A stretch of 64,000 nt of DNA from JBQCDV01 sp051960855 (GCA_051960855.1 JBQCDV010000038.1:37223-101222), one strand, 5' to 3'. Shown: positions 1 through 9,301, counted from the stretch's first letter. The notes: a model not told the origin generated them from the sequence alone. Numbers and translations are program-made.

Positions 1-843
1 CACTCCCTCGACAGCCTGAGGGATCGCGTCCGGGCGCACGAGCTGATCGACGAGGCGCTGGCGACCGCTCGCCCGGCTGACGCCCGGTTGCGGGCGGCCA
101 AGGACGCGAAGTTCGTCGAGTCCGACCTGCGGCTCTACCTCGACGACCTGTGGCGCCGCGACGATGACTACCGGTCCGGCTTCCTCGAGCTGCTCCAGCC
201 GTACCTGCGCAGCGTGCCCGACTCGTCGTGGCGGCTGATGACGCCGCTGCCGCGGGAGGCGGCCGCCGCCGTGCGGGCGGGGGACCTCGACGCCGCACAG
301 GACGTCGTCGAGCGCCTCCGTCGCGCTGACCGTCGCTCCCTCACCTGTCTGGCCCGTCTCGACACGATCGACGAACGCCGCCCCGTCGCGTCCGTCGTGC
401 TCGTCGGTGGCCCTGGTGAGGGCCCGGAGCGCCTGAGTGTCGACCTGGTGCCGGTTGTGGCTGGGCTGGCCGTCCCGCGGCGCGTATGGCTGCGGCGGCC
501 GGTGACGGCGCGGGCGGCTGACACCGAGCGGCGCCGCTGGGAGCTCGAGCTCGTGCCTCCGCCGGTGCTGCCGTTGCTGCCGGTGTCGTGGCGGCTCGCC
601 GTCGCCGCACCGCCGCTGGTCGCGCCGCAGACCGTTGCCCCGCCGCGCCTCTGGCGTGAGCCGCCGACGGTGGGTCGCTGGACCTGGGACGTCAGCCGCG
701 GCGGCGACGTTCAGCTGTCGGACGCGAGGTCGCGACGGTGGGAGCGCCGCGTCGACGCGTGGCGGCGCCGCTGGCGCTGGACGTCGACGGGTCGACTCGT
801 GCTGGCGGGACGCAGCCGCCTCGGTCGTAGGGTGGCGCCATGA
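1..843 (+). CDS. Family 2 glycosyltransferase, C-terminal part (5' end outside window)
   Basis: The frame is open from base 1, so the start lies upstream; 280 residues are visible before TGA. The segment KFVESDLRLYLDDL matches KFLKQDLRLYLNDL in the GT2-TagF protein at 6467-9301, where it directly follows the GT2 catalytic domain. This suggests that the missing N-terminus is a GT2 domain of the same type. About 170 residues of beta-type, very Arg-rich sequence follow (tail WERRVDAWRRRWRW), but no TagF domain. The stop overlaps the galE start as ATGA, so the two are probably cotranslated. Role inferred: transfer of a sugar during surface polymer synthesis; donor unknown. Confidence 0.7.
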   Translation, partial: HSLDSLRDRVRAHELIDEALATARPADARLRAAKDAKFVESDLRLYLDDLWRRDDDYRSGFLELLQPYLRSVPDSSWRLMTPLPREAAAAVRAGDLDAAQDVVERLRRADRRSLTCLARLDTIDERRPVASVVLVGGPGEGPERLSVDLVPVVAGLAVPRRVWLRRPVTARAADTERRRWELELVPPPVLPLLPVSWRLAVAAPPLVAPQTVAPPRLWREPPTVGRWTWDVSRGGDVQLSDARSRRWERRVDAWRRRWRWTSTGRLVLAGRSRLGRRVAP

Positions 844-1820
844 CGTGGTTGATCACTGGCGGAGCAGGCTTCATCGGGGCACATGTCGTCGCGGCGATGC
901 GCGCGGCTGGAGAGAGCGTCGTGGTGCTCGACGATCTGTCGACGGGCAACCGCGAGAGCGTTCCGGGCGACGTGCCGTTCGTCGAGGCATCGGTGCTGGA
1001 CCTCGAGGCCGTGCGCCAGGCGATGCGCGACCACGAGATCGACGGCGTCGTGCACATCGCCGCCAAGAAGCAGGTCGGCGAGTCCGTCGACAAGCCACTG
1101 GCGTACTACTGGGAGAACGTCGAAGGCCTGCGCCGGCTCCTGCAGGCGTGCGTGGACGAGGGCGTGGACCGCTTCCTCTTCTCGTCATCCGCCGCGGTGT
1201 ACGGCAACCCGCCCGTGTCCGTGGTCGAAGAGGACACTCCCTGCGCCCCAGAGAGCCCCTACGGCGAGACGAAGCTGATCGGGGAGTGGCTGCTGCGCGA
1301 CGTCGCACGGGCCCACGGGCTGAAGTGGCTGGCACTGCGCTACTTCAACGTGGCGGGCGCCGCGGCTCCGGAGCTGGGAGACCCGGGTGTGTTCAACCTG
1401 ATCCCCATGGTCTTCGAGCGGCTGACCGACGGGAAGGCTCCGCTGATCTTCGGCGACGACTACCCGACGCCGGACGGGACCTGTATCCGCGACTACATCC
1501 ACGTCGCGGACATCGCCTCCGCCCACGTGGCTGCCGCCGCGGCCATTCGAGACGGTCGGGAGACCGCCGGTGTCCTCAACATCGGCCGGGGCGAGGGGGT
1601 ATCCGTCCGTGAGGTCGTCGACCTGGTCCTCGAGGTCACCGGCCGCACCGATGTTGACCCGGAGGTCGTCGGACGCCGGGCGGGTGACCCCGCCGCCTAC
1701 GCCGCTTCCGGCCGTGCCATCCGGCAGCGGCTCGGCTGGGCGCCGCAGCACGACCTTCAGGACATGGTGAGCTCGGCGTGGGCGGGATGGGTCAGGCGCC
1801 ACCCCGACGCGCTTCGCTGA
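840..1820 (+). CDS. galE: UDP-glucose 4-epimerase
   Basis: Extended SDR enzyme interconverting UDP-glucose and UDP-galactose with bound NAD. The N-terminal Rossmann motif is ITGGAGFIGAHVV. SSSAAVYGNP carries the catalytic Ser region and SPYGETK the Tyr-x3-Lys pair; RYFNVAGA and the later DYIHVADIA segment are typical of GalE. At 326 aa it has the family length. The ATG at 840 overlaps the stop of the preceding glycosyltransferase by four bases (ATGA). The 3' end overlaps the convergent gene at 1792-3786 by 29 bp. Its place beside glycosyltransferases suggests it supplies galactose donors to the local surface glycan. A related 4-epimerase specificity, for example UDP-GlcNAc, cannot be excluded. 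Confidence 0.93.
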   Translation: MTWLITGGAGFIGAHVVAAMRAAGESVVVLDDLSTGNRESVPGDVPFVEASVLDLEAVRQAMRDHEIDGVVHIAAKKQVGESVDKPLAYYWENVEGLRRLLQACVDEGVDRFLFSSSAAVYGNPPVSVVEEDTPCAPESPYGETKLIGEWLLRDVARAHGLKWLALRYFNVAGAAAPELGDPGVFNLIPMVFERLTDGKAPLIFGDDYPTPDGTCIRDYIHVADIASAHVAAAAAIRDGRETAGVLNIGRGEGVSVREVVDLVLEVTGRTDVDPEVVGRRAGDPAAYAASGRAIRQRLGWAPQHDLQDMVSSAWAGWVRRHPDALR

Positions 1821-3786
1821 GCTGCTCTCGCGCGGTCAGCTCTCGGACGCGCTGGTAGCGGCGGAGCGCCAGGGGATCGCCGTTCAGCTCTGGGGCGGGG
1901 GCCCAGCCGGGCCGCACGTCGGTCGCCGTCTCGAGGAACTTCTGCTCGTCTGCCTCCCACGTGTGTCCCAGGGAGTGCCGACACAGCACATAGCCCTGGC
2001 TCGTCGTGCGGTAGATCCCACCGCCCGCGTCGCGCACCGCAGTGAGCAGGTGCAGGTCGACGCCGCGTGGCTGAGGAGCCCAGCCGCCCACCGCCGCAAG
2101 GTCCTCTGCACGGATGAGGATGGTTCCGCCTGCCACCCACTCGACGTAGCGCTCCGGGCTCGCCTCGACGCGCCGGTGCAGCGTGCGGTCGGACGTCGCC
2201 AGGTACACCCATTCGACGAGCATCCCGGTCACCGTCGCTCCCGACCACGTCGAGGCTTGCACCAGGTCGGTGAGGTGATGCGGGCCGTACCAGTCGTCAT
2301 CGTCGAGTTTCGCGAGGAATGCCCCGGACGCGGCGCGTGTGGCGTGCTGAAGGACGGTTCCCAGAGGGAGGTCCGCCGAGGCGGCAAGCATCTGGACCGC
2401 TATGCCGCGTTCACGGAGGGGGGCCAGGAGCCGATCGAGCTCGGCGGCAGGCACGTCCAGGTCGTGCAAGGCCAGCACCAGCTCCAGTTCGCCATGGGCG
2501 GCGAAGTCCTGCCGGGCCACCGTGGCGAGGGCCAGGTCGAGGTAGGACAGGCGCCGGGTCGCCAGGAGGACTGAGACCGAGGGGCGGCGCGGGCCGAGGG
2601 CCCGCAGGCCGGCCCCGTCAAGGAGGCGACGCCATGCGCCGACTGTTGCGTGGTCGCGCAGAGCAGCCCTGCGCAGTTGCAAGGAGTGGAGCTCGCGCTC
2701 GTCGGGGCCGCCCTCACAGGCCTCGTGGCCTCTCGCATGCGGGGAGGCGAGCAACTCGGAAAGTTCAGCGCCTACGAGCCGGTTCACGGTCAGCGGCAGC
2801 CGGTCCCCCGAGATGGGTACCTGGGCGGCGGCGAGCTGTGTGATGAGTCGGGCGGCTGTGATTGGCGCGACGTCGCCCAGGGCGCTCACGTCCACAGACC
2901 GCAGCCTCCGGAGGGGATGCAGGTGTCGGAACGACAGGGGCGCTTGTCCTCGGCCGAGGTCGACGACGACCGCGTCGTCGTCGTCGACGACCCGGAGGCG
3001 TCCGTCGGTGACGAAGCGCCCGACACCGTGAATCTGATCCCGCTGAAAACCGTGGGGGTTGCAGGTGATGACGTCGACGGGCGGCACGCACTCGGACACG
3101 AGCAGCCGCGCGGGGCCGCCGTGCTGCTGCTCGTTCGGGTCCAGCTCGCCCACGCCCAGCACCACATCGAAGGGCGAGATGTGCGGGTTGTCGGATCGCC
3201 AGGTGTGGTGGGCGTTTGCCACGGTGCGAGCCGCAGAGTCCCCCGACACCCAGGCGAGGTCTACGCCGTCCTCAACACCGACGCGCATTCCCGCCAGCGG
3301 CAGGCGCCGGCGCCCGAGCTCGCTAGCCGCGAGCAGCGTTGACAGTACTGCGTGAACGCGGACGGCGGCTGGCAGCTGGACACGCAGCTGCACTCCGCGA
3401 GCGGGTGCGGGCAGCTGTTCGAGACTCGCCCGAACCGCTGGGCCCAGCCGGGGATCTGAGAGCGAGATGGCGCCTCCCCGGCCGACCCACGGCTCCTCGG
3501 TGATGAGTTGTACGACACGACTCCGCCCGAGCGACGGCGCAACAGCAAGCAGCGTGCGAAGCTCGGCGAAGCTCGAACACGCGATGACCACGCGCTCCCA
3601 GGTCCGCGCGTAGTCCTCCAGCGCACCCACCGAAGGTGCGGGCCACTCGAGCCGCTGGCAGTCGGGGGGCAGGTCGGGTGCCCCCTTCTCGACTGCAAGG
3701 TCGCTCGCGCCCGCTAGGAGCAAGCACGTCCCAGCCTCGGCACCTGGTGAGGTCACGGCACACTCCCACGTGTTGCAGCCCGGCAT
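1792..3786 (-). CDS. Large protein with C-terminal family 2 glycosyltransferase domain
   Basis: 664 aa. The GT-A catalytic domain starts near residue 402 with PSVSVLLATRR. The metal-binding DxD region is AKLDDDDWYGPHH (about 491-503), and a late GGTILIRAEDLAAVGGW segment is typical of GT2 enzymes acting on surface glycans. Residues 1-400 have no domain I recognise; they contain a run of acidic then hydrophobic residues (VVDDDDAVVVDLG) and may be a second nucleotide-binding or partner-binding module. No signal peptide or membrane segment is evident, so it is probably cytoplasmic. It is divergent from the gene at 3832 (45 bp apart) and convergent with galE, whose end it overlaps. Substrate unknown. 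Confidence 0.75.
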   Translation of the reverse strand: MPGCNTWECAVTSPGAEAGTCLLLAGASDLAVEKGAPDLPPDCQRLEWPAPSVGALEDYARTWERVVIACSSFAELRTLLAVAPSLGRSRVVQLITEEPWVGRGGAISLSDPRLGPAVRASLEQLPAPARGVQLRVQLPAAVRVHAVLSTLLAASELGRRRLPLAGMRVGVEDGVDLAWVSGDSAARTVANAHHTWRSDNPHISPFDVVLGVGELDPNEQQHGGPARLLVSECVPPVDVITCNPHGFQRDQIHGVGRFVTDGRLRVVDDDDAVVVDLGRGQAPLSFRHLHPLRRLRSVDVSALGDVAPITAARLITQLAAAQVPISGDRLPLTVNRLVGAELSELLASPHARGHEACEGGPDERELHSLQLRRAALRDHATVGAWRRLLDGAGLRALGPRRPSVSVLLATRRLSYLDLALATVARQDFAAHGELELVLALHDLDVPAAELDRLLAPLRERGIAVQMLAASADLPLGTVLQHATRAASGAFLAKLDDDDWYGPHHLTDLVQASTWSGATVTGMLVEWVYLATSDRTLHRRVEASPERYVEWVAGGTILIRAEDLAAVGGWAPQPRGVDLHLLTAVRDAGGGIYRTTSQGYVLCRHSLGHTWEADEQKFLETATDVRPGWAPAPELNGDPLALRRYQRVRELTAREQLSEARRGGA

Positions 3787-3831
3787 GATCGGTGGTCGCC
3801 GCAGCGTAGCGAGGCCCTACCCTCGACTGTC

Positions 3832-5319
3832 GTGCCTCGTCGACGACTGCTCCCCTGGCGTTCCGGTGTCGAGTCCGCAATTGCCGTCGAGCCAACGAGC
3901 GCCTCTCGCCGGATCGATAGCCGCTGCTCGCGGCAGTGGCCCCTTCCCGTCCGCGTTGGCATGGCGACGATCCCAGCGCGTGAGTCGGGGCTTCGGGTCG
4001 TCGTGGAGTCGATGCTCGATCAGGCTGAAGAAGTGTGTGTATACCTCAACGGATATGAGGAGGTCCCTGACTGGCTCGCTGCGGCCCCCCGGGTTGTTGC
4101 GCGACTTGGCGAGGATCTTGGCGACCGAGGCAAGTTCGCGTTTGTTGATGGCTTCGATGGGGTCTACCTGACGGTCGACGACGACATCGCCTACCCGCCC
4201 GACTATGTCGCGGCCACGGTGTCCGGACTCCAGCGGTACCCCGGCGCCGTGGTGGGCTGGCACGGGAGCCTCCTCGATCCGGACATCACCGACTACTACG
4301 ACCACAGCAAACGCCACGTGTTCAATCACGGCAGGGCGTGCCTGCGCGATGAGGTCGTCCACGTGCTCGGGACGGGTGCACTCGGCTTCGATACTCGTGC
4401 GCTGAGCGTCTCCCTCCGCGACTTCGAGGTCCCTAACACCGCTGACCTCTACTTTGCGCGGCTGTGTCAACGACAGGCCGTGCCCCAAGTGGTTCTCGCT
4501 CACCCTCCGGGGTGGGCGCCGCCGATCCCTTTTCCCCGTGAGGCCACGATCTGGGGTGCCTCTGTAGACAACAACGCCTCGAGGTTCGACACGCGCACCG
4601 CAGCGGCCGCGCTTCTGCCCGAGCTGGCTGCCATGCGCCTGTCGACCCTGGCTACGGCCGGTCCGCTGGCCGTCTTGCGGGTCCGCGACGCTGAGCGAGC
4701 CGTCGGAGTGGAGGCAGCCCTTCGGACGCTCCTGATGCCCTTCCGGATCGCTGTCGCGACCATTGCTGACGAGGCTGCCCACAGTGCTGGCGCTGCCCCG
4801 ATGACTGCCACCGACTCGGGCGCTGCAGAAAACCGTCCGTCCGGCTGGACGGTCTCAGCGGCCACCGACGGAGGGACGCTCGTGTTGACCGGCGACCACG
4901 GAAGGGTGCGCTTTCCGTGGCCGCTGCTGCTGGGCCCCGACACCGCCGCGGTGGACCCGAGCGGCGTGGTCCTCGCGGCAGAACCAGAGCGGCATGCCTC
5001 GCTTACAAGGCGGCTCGCCGAAGAGGAACTGCACCATGTGACCGTGGTCAACCCCCTATCGCCGCTCGACCGTCATCCCGGGCAACTGCTGCTGTGGGCC
5101 ATCCCTCGACTCGCCGGCGCGCCTGACGATGGCACTTGCTTGGCTGCAGCGGCGTTCGAGCCGGTCGTCGAAGCCGACCTCGTTGCGACGGTGCGCCGGC
5201 TTCTTGACCGCCCCGACGTGGCGGCGGCCATGCTGGACGCACAGCTGGCGGCAACTGGCCGGCGGGCGCGAACAAAATGCGGGTCTGCGCTCTGGAACTG
5301 GCTGCAGGAGCAGGCCTAG
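3832..5319 (+). CDS. Putative glycosyltransferase (GT-A fold, DDD motif)
   Basis: 495 aa with a GTG start. The core strand RVGMATIPARE (about 41-51), CVYLNGYEEVPDWL and YLTVDDDIAYPPDY (about 112-125) look like the nucleotide-sugar-binding N-terminal half of a GT-A enzyme with a D-D-D metal site. ATG 3961 starts inside the first strand and would truncate the fold, so an upstream start is preferred. The C-terminal 200 residues (from about 300) are not recognised; they end with an Ala-rich helix. Codons here are more AT-rich than in neighbours (for example gtgtgtatacc near 4036), hinting at recent acquisition. Its 3' end overlaps the next, convergent gene by 4 bp. Acceptor and donor are unknown. 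Confidence 0.65.
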   Translation: MPRRRLLPWRSGVESAIAVEPTSASRRIDSRCSRQWPLPVRVGMATIPARESGLRVVVESMLDQAEEVCVYLNGYEEVPDWLAAAPRVVARLGEDLGDRGKFAFVDGFDGVYLTVDDDIAYPPDYVAATVSGLQRYPGAVVGWHGSLLDPDITDYYDHSKRHVFNHGRACLRDEVVHVLGTGALGFDTRALSVSLRDFEVPNTADLYFARLCQRQAVPQVVLAHPPGWAPPIPFPREATIWGASVDNNASRFDTRTAAAALLPELAAMRLSTLATAGPLAVLRVRDAERAVGVEAALRTLLMPFRIAVATIADEAAHSAGAAPMTATDSGAAENRPSGWTVSAATDGGTLVLTGDHGRVRFPWPLLLGPDTAAVDPSGVVLAAEPERHASLTRRLAEEELHHVTVVNPLSPLDRHPGQLLLWAIPRLAGAPDDGTCLAAAAFEPVVEADLVATVRRLLDRPDVAAAMLDAQLAATGRRARTKCGSALWNWLQEQA

Positions 5320-6470
5320 AGCGACAGCAACGCGAATTCCTGCTCCCACCGATCCGCAACGACCTGAGGGCTGAACCGCTGGACCGACGCGTGCGCTGCC
5401 TCACCCAGGCGACGGCGCAGCGTCGGGTCGACCATGAGCCGCTCCATCGCAGCGGCTAGCGCGTCGAGGTTGCCTGGCGGAAGCACGAGTCCGTCGGACT
5501 CGTCGGTCACGAGCTCGCGCACTCCTGGTGCCACGTCGAAGGCGATGCACGGAAGGCCGTACTCCATTGCCTCCGTGAGGACGACCGGCATTCCCTCGCT
5601 ACGTGACGACAGCACGTAGATCGAGGCCTCCTGCAGGGCTGCACCGACGTCGGTCGTGGCACCCATGAGCTGGACGCTCCCCTGCAGCTCGAGTTCGTCA
5701 ATCTGCTCCTGGAGTGACGCCCGGAGCGGCCCGTCCCCGTAGATCCGCAGCCGCCATTCCGGGTGGCGAGGGGTCAGGCGAGCCCAGGCGGAGATGAGCA
5801 TGTCGAAGCCCTTCTCCGGGGCCAAGCGCCCAAGAGACACGACGGTGGGAGCAGTGAGGTCGCTCGTGCGTTCAGCGAGGACGCCTAGTGGGTTGGGAAT
5901 GTAGCCCGCGTTCGTCATCCCGTCGAAGGCCCACAGGTCCGCGTCGCGCTGTGTCAGGAGCAGGAACCGATCCGCTCCCGCAAAGAAGCGCTTCACTCGG
6001 GCGTATCGCCCTGACTGACGTGAGGCCTGATAGGACTCGTGGCTCATTCCGATGACCAACGCTCCGGCAGTGTCTGCCAACCGCACCCACTCCATCGCCC
6101 AGACTTGGGTAACGATGACAATCGGGTCGTCGGCCTGCCGAATCAGTGCCGTCAACTTCGCGGCGCCGCTGCGCTGGACGGAAACGCGGCGCCGGCGCTC
6201 GATCTGGCGCCTGACATTGAGATTGTGCAGCAAGTGCGGCGGATGCCAGTAATTTGGCGGGTCCGCCTCATGAAGAATGGTGACAGGGTGTCCGTAGGTC
6301 GCCGGGTCATAGTGAGCATCGCGAGAGTGGACGATGCCGACCAGACGGACACGGTAGCCCCTTCCCGCAAGAAGCTCCGCGAGCGACAGGACGAAGCGGG
6401 TCATCCCTCCCAGGTCCTCGATGTTGTTGGCCACGATGAAGACGTCGCGGGAACGGATCTGATCGCTCAC
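5316..6470 (-). CDS. Family 4 glycosyltransferase (GT-B)
   Basis: 384 aa retaining glycosyltransferase of the GT4 type. The N-terminal domain has the glycine-rich GGMTRFVLSLAELL. The C-terminal domain has SLGRLAPEKGFDMLISAW, then SSRSEGMPVVLTEAMEYG, which holds the E-x7-E pair contacting the nucleotide sugar. The reading frame extends upstream to 6593, but the GTG at 6470 is chosen: it overlaps the stop of the GT2-TagF gene as GTGA, and the upstream residues are Arg-rich shadow sequence. It lies last in the minus-strand series scoA-scoB-GT2/TagF-GT4, so it is probably made from the same transcript. Likely adds a hexose to the surface polymer; the sugar is unknown. Confidence 0.88.
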   Translation of the reverse strand: MSDQIRSRDVFIVANNIEDLGGMTRFVLSLAELLAGRGYRVRLVGIVHSRDAHYDPATYGHPVTILHEADPPNYWHPPHLLHNLNVRRQIERRRRVSVQRSGAAKLTALIRQADDPIVIVTQVWAMEWVRLADTAGALVIGMSHESYQASRQSGRYARVKRFFAGADRFLLLTQRDADLWAFDGMTNAGYIPNPLGVLAERTSDLTAPTVVSLGRLAPEKGFDMLISAWARLTPRHPEWRLRIYGDGPLRASLQEQIDELELQGSVQLMGATTDVGAALQEASIYVLSSRSEGMPVVLTEAMEYGLPCIAFDVAPGVRELVTDESDGLVLPPGNLDALAAAMERLMVDPTLRRRLGEAAHASVQRFSPQVVADRWEQEFALLSL

Positions 6471-9301
6471 TGCGGAAGCTCCACCAGCTCTGGAAACAGA
6501 TCGTCGACGACTTGACGGGCCGCGTCGCCGCGGTCGTACTCGCAGTAGGAGGCGAGGAAGCGGTCGTAGCGGGCGGCGAACTGCGGCTGCCACGAGTCGA
6601 CGTCCGACAGCCTCTCGACCAACTCATCTGAGGTCTCGACAAGTGGGCCGGGAGCCTCCTGCGAGAGATCGAAGTACGCGCCGCGCTCACTCGACACGTA
6701 GCTGTCATAGTCGTAGGTGTAAAAGATCATCGGCCGGCCGGTGAGAGCGAAGTCGAACATCACCGAGGAGTAGTCGGTGACCAGAAGGTCGGCCGCAAGC
6801 ATCAGTGGCGTGATGTCGGGAAGCTGCGAGACATCCCGAGCCACATGGCGTGCGGACTCCGGCAGTCGCGAGCGGTCGAGGTAGTGCGACCGCACGAGCA
6901 GCAGAGTGCCGGGCAGCTTCTCGGCGAAGGCCTGGAGGTCGATCGGCAGTTCAAACTCTTCGTGGCCGCCGCGGTAGCTCTCGCGAAAGGTGGGCGCATA
7001 GAGCACGATGCGCCGGTCCTCTGGAAGCCCAAGCGCGCGCCGCGCGGCGACTTTGGCCTCGGTGTCGGCGCCAACGAGAGGATCGTTGCGGGGGTAGCCA
7101 GTTCGCAAGAGTTGCCCCGTCACGTGCAATCCCCGGACGAGTGTCCGGACATCGTGCTCGCTCCGCACCAGGAAGTCATCCCACCGCGCCACCATGGCCC
7201 GGTGCGCGGCGCGAGCCACATCGCTCTGGCGCAGGAGACCCGGGCTGTCCTCGCCCATCCGCTTGAGCGCGCTCCCATGCCAGGTCTGGAGGTATCGGAC
7301 CCGACCGGGTTTGACCACGTCGCGGGGAAATCCTTGGTTGTCAACCCACACCTCAGCGCGGGCGAGGGCCATCCACCAGGCCCAAGACCCGCGTTTCACG
7401 AGGCTCGCGGAGCGCGGAAATCCACTGCGGTCGCGGGCGTAGGACCACACCAGCTCCCAGCGCTCGGCGTCTGGGCGTCCGTCCAGTCGGCGTCGTAGCT
7501 CCTCGTACACGTATTTTGGAGAGTCGGAGTAAGACCGTCCCATATGGCTCTCAAAGACGACGGTGCGACGACGGCGCGGCAGGTGTGTCAGCACCGTCCG
7601 GAAGACACTCGCCTTCGTGTCCTGGCTTGCTAGGGAGGTGGTGAGCTCCTTCCGAAATGCTCGAAGCCTGTCCCGAAGCACTGAAGCGGCGGAGCCAGCT
7701 GCCACGGTGCGCACCAGCTCATCCGCAGCGCGGGTCGATCGCCGCATCGCGGTCGCCTGCAGCGCGAGGTTGCCGTTGCGGGTCCGGTAGGTCTCAACCG
7801 CGTCGAACAGAGCGGCCGGTTGGCGCCGGGCGAGTGGGACGACAGCGGGCGCCGCGTCGGGAGGGAGCGAGAGCGGAAGGTAGGCCTCGTCCCGGCCGAC
7901 CTGGATGCGCAGGTTGACGTCCCAGACCCGGTCGAGCGGAGTGCGGGGCGTGACGAGCTGACCGACGGGCACAGCCGCCCGCCAGCGCACCATCCCGTCC
8001 GTGAATTCCACGTCCGTGGCAGGAACCTCGCCGCCGGCAGTCCCACCGCGCTGCCGGACCCGGACGGTGAACACGGCGTCCCGTGGGATGCGACCAAAGT
8101 GGTTGCGCGTTTCTGCGCTTATGTTGAGTCGTCGAGGGTCGCACGAGAGCTCGCTGATGGTCGATGTCAGCGGCAGCTTCGCGAGAGGTAGGTCCTGCCA
8201 ACCGAGGCTCGTCACATCGAGCCACTCGCGATCTTCGGCGTCCTGCGGGAGACCCCAGAAGATGCGGCCGCCCTCGCGGACGAGGTCGACGTCGAGCTTG
8301 CGGCCCTGCGTGAGGTAGGCGCTCAAGGCCACGAGGCGGCGCGCGTCACGGCGCCGGATCAGGTGGGCGGCGACCGCTAGCAGCCGATCCGCCTTGTCGT
8401 AGGCCTCAGGACCGATGTGCTCGAGATAGGCACCCATGAGTGTCATGAACCGCTCGTGGAACTCCGGCGTCCGCAGCGGCAGGTCGTTCAGGTAGAGCCG
8501 CAGGTCCTGCTTGAGAAACTTGACGTCCTTGTGGTTGCGCAGTTCCTCGCGGCCGTGCTCCGCGAAGAAGGCGTCGATGTCGTGGTGGATCGAGAGGCGG
8601 TTTTCGAGCCCGGTGATGTCGTCGCGGCGGTTGGTGATGGAGAGGCTCGTCGCTTTCTCGGCGACGTTCCAGAAATAGACGACGGGCGGGATCAGGGTGA
8701 TACCGCGTGCAAGACAGTAGGCCTTTGCCGTGAAGAGCAGGTCCTCATACTGGCGCCCATCCGGGAACCGAAGACCCTCACGGTCGAGGAACTCACGACG
8801 GTAGAGCTTGTTGGTCGAGATGGTGTCGTAAAGAAGGTCTGGTTGTTCGTCGACGTCCTGGTAGGTCACCGTCGAGCGGTAGAGCCATTCGTACCAAGGC
8901 GTCACGCGACCGCCCTGATCGAGATGCACACGCACAATGCGGCCCGAGACGATGTCGCTGCCGGTCCGCACCGCCGCCTCGTAGAGATTGCGACAGGCGT
9001 GGTGATCGATCGTGTCGTCGCTGTCCAGGAAGAAAAGGAAGGGGGCCGAGCTCGCGGCGATGCCGGCATTGCGAGGCGTTCCGGGCGCCCCCGAGTTGGT
9101 GTCCAGCCGCACGAAGCTGACCCGGTCGTGATCGCGAGCCAGCTGCGCGGCGACCTCGGGTGTGTTGTCGGTCGAGGCGTCGTCGACGATGACGACCTCG
9201 ACCGCGCGAAGCGACTGCGCCAAGGCAGAGGCCACCGCCTGCGGGAGCCGGTTCGGATCGTTGTGGACGATGACCACTACCGCGACAAGAGCATCGGTCA
9301 C
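6467..9301 (-). CDS. Bifunctional GT2 glycosyltransferase / TagF-like glycerophosphotransferase
   Basis: 944 aa fusion. Residues 1-230 form a GT2 domain (VVVIVHNDPNRLPQA, VIVDDASTDNTPE, FFLDSDDTID, RQYEDLLFT). A helical linker (DVKFLKQDLRLYLNDL) and a beta-rich middle follow. The C-terminal 380 residues carry CDP-glycerol:polyglycerophosphate transferase hallmarks: TWHGSALKRMG, GYPRNDPL, YAPTFRESY and DYSSVMFDFALTGRPM. Known family role: TagF-type domains polymerise glycerol- or ribitol-phosphate from CDP-alditols, and GT2 domains glycosylate the chain. The GTG at 9301 is chosen because it overlaps the scoB stop as GTGA; upstream in-frame sequence is Arg/Gly shadow. Inferred role: building a teichoic-acid-like, sugar-containing surface polymer at the inner face of the membrane. 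Confidence 0.87.
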   Translation of the reverse strand: MTDALVAVVVIVHNDPNRLPQAVASALAQSLRAVEVVIVDDASTDNTPEVAAQLARDHDRVSFVRLDTNSGAPGTPRNAGIAASSAPFLFFLDSDDTIDHHACRNLYEAAVRTGSDIVSGRIVRVHLDQGGRVTPWYEWLYRSTVTYQDVDEQPDLLYDTISTNKLYRREFLDREGLRFPDGRQYEDLLFTAKAYCLARGITLIPPVVYFWNVAEKATSLSITNRRDDITGLENRLSIHHDIDAFFAEHGREELRNHKDVKFLKQDLRLYLNDLPLRTPEFHERFMTLMGAYLEHIGPEAYDKADRLLAVAAHLIRRRDARRLVALSAYLTQGRKLDVDLVREGGRIFWGLPQDAEDREWLDVTSLGWQDLPLAKLPLTSTISELSCDPRRLNISAETRNHFGRIPRDAVFTVRVRQRGGTAGGEVPATDVEFTDGMVRWRAAVPVGQLVTPRTPLDRVWDVNLRIQVGRDEAYLPLSLPPDAAPAVVPLARRQPAALFDAVETYRTRNGNLALQATAMRRSTRAADELVRTVAAGSAASVLRDRLRAFRKELTTSLASQDTKASVFRTVLTHLPRRRRTVVFESHMGRSYSDSPKYVYEELRRRLDGRPDAERWELVWSYARDRSGFPRSASLVKRGSWAWWMALARAEVWVDNQGFPRDVVKPGRVRYLQTWHGSALKRMGEDSPGLLRQSDVARAAHRAMVARWDDFLVRSEHDVRTLVRGLHVTGQLLRTGYPRNDPLVGADTEAKVAARRALGLPEDRRIVLYAPTFRESYRGGHEEFELPIDLQAFAEKLPGTLLLVRSHYLDRSRLPESARHVARDVSQLPDITPLMLAADLLVTDYSSVMFDFALTGRPMIFYTYDYDSYVSSERGAYFDLSQEAPGPLVETSDELVERLSDVDSWQPQFAARYDRFLASYCEYDRGDAARQVVDDLFPELVELPQ

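Noticed and set aside
2955..2990. Inverted repeat of gtcgac/gacgac runs in the 664-aa glycosyltransferase gene
   Set aside because: Explained by the Asp-rich then Val-rich codons (DDDDAVVVD) in a GC-biased gene.
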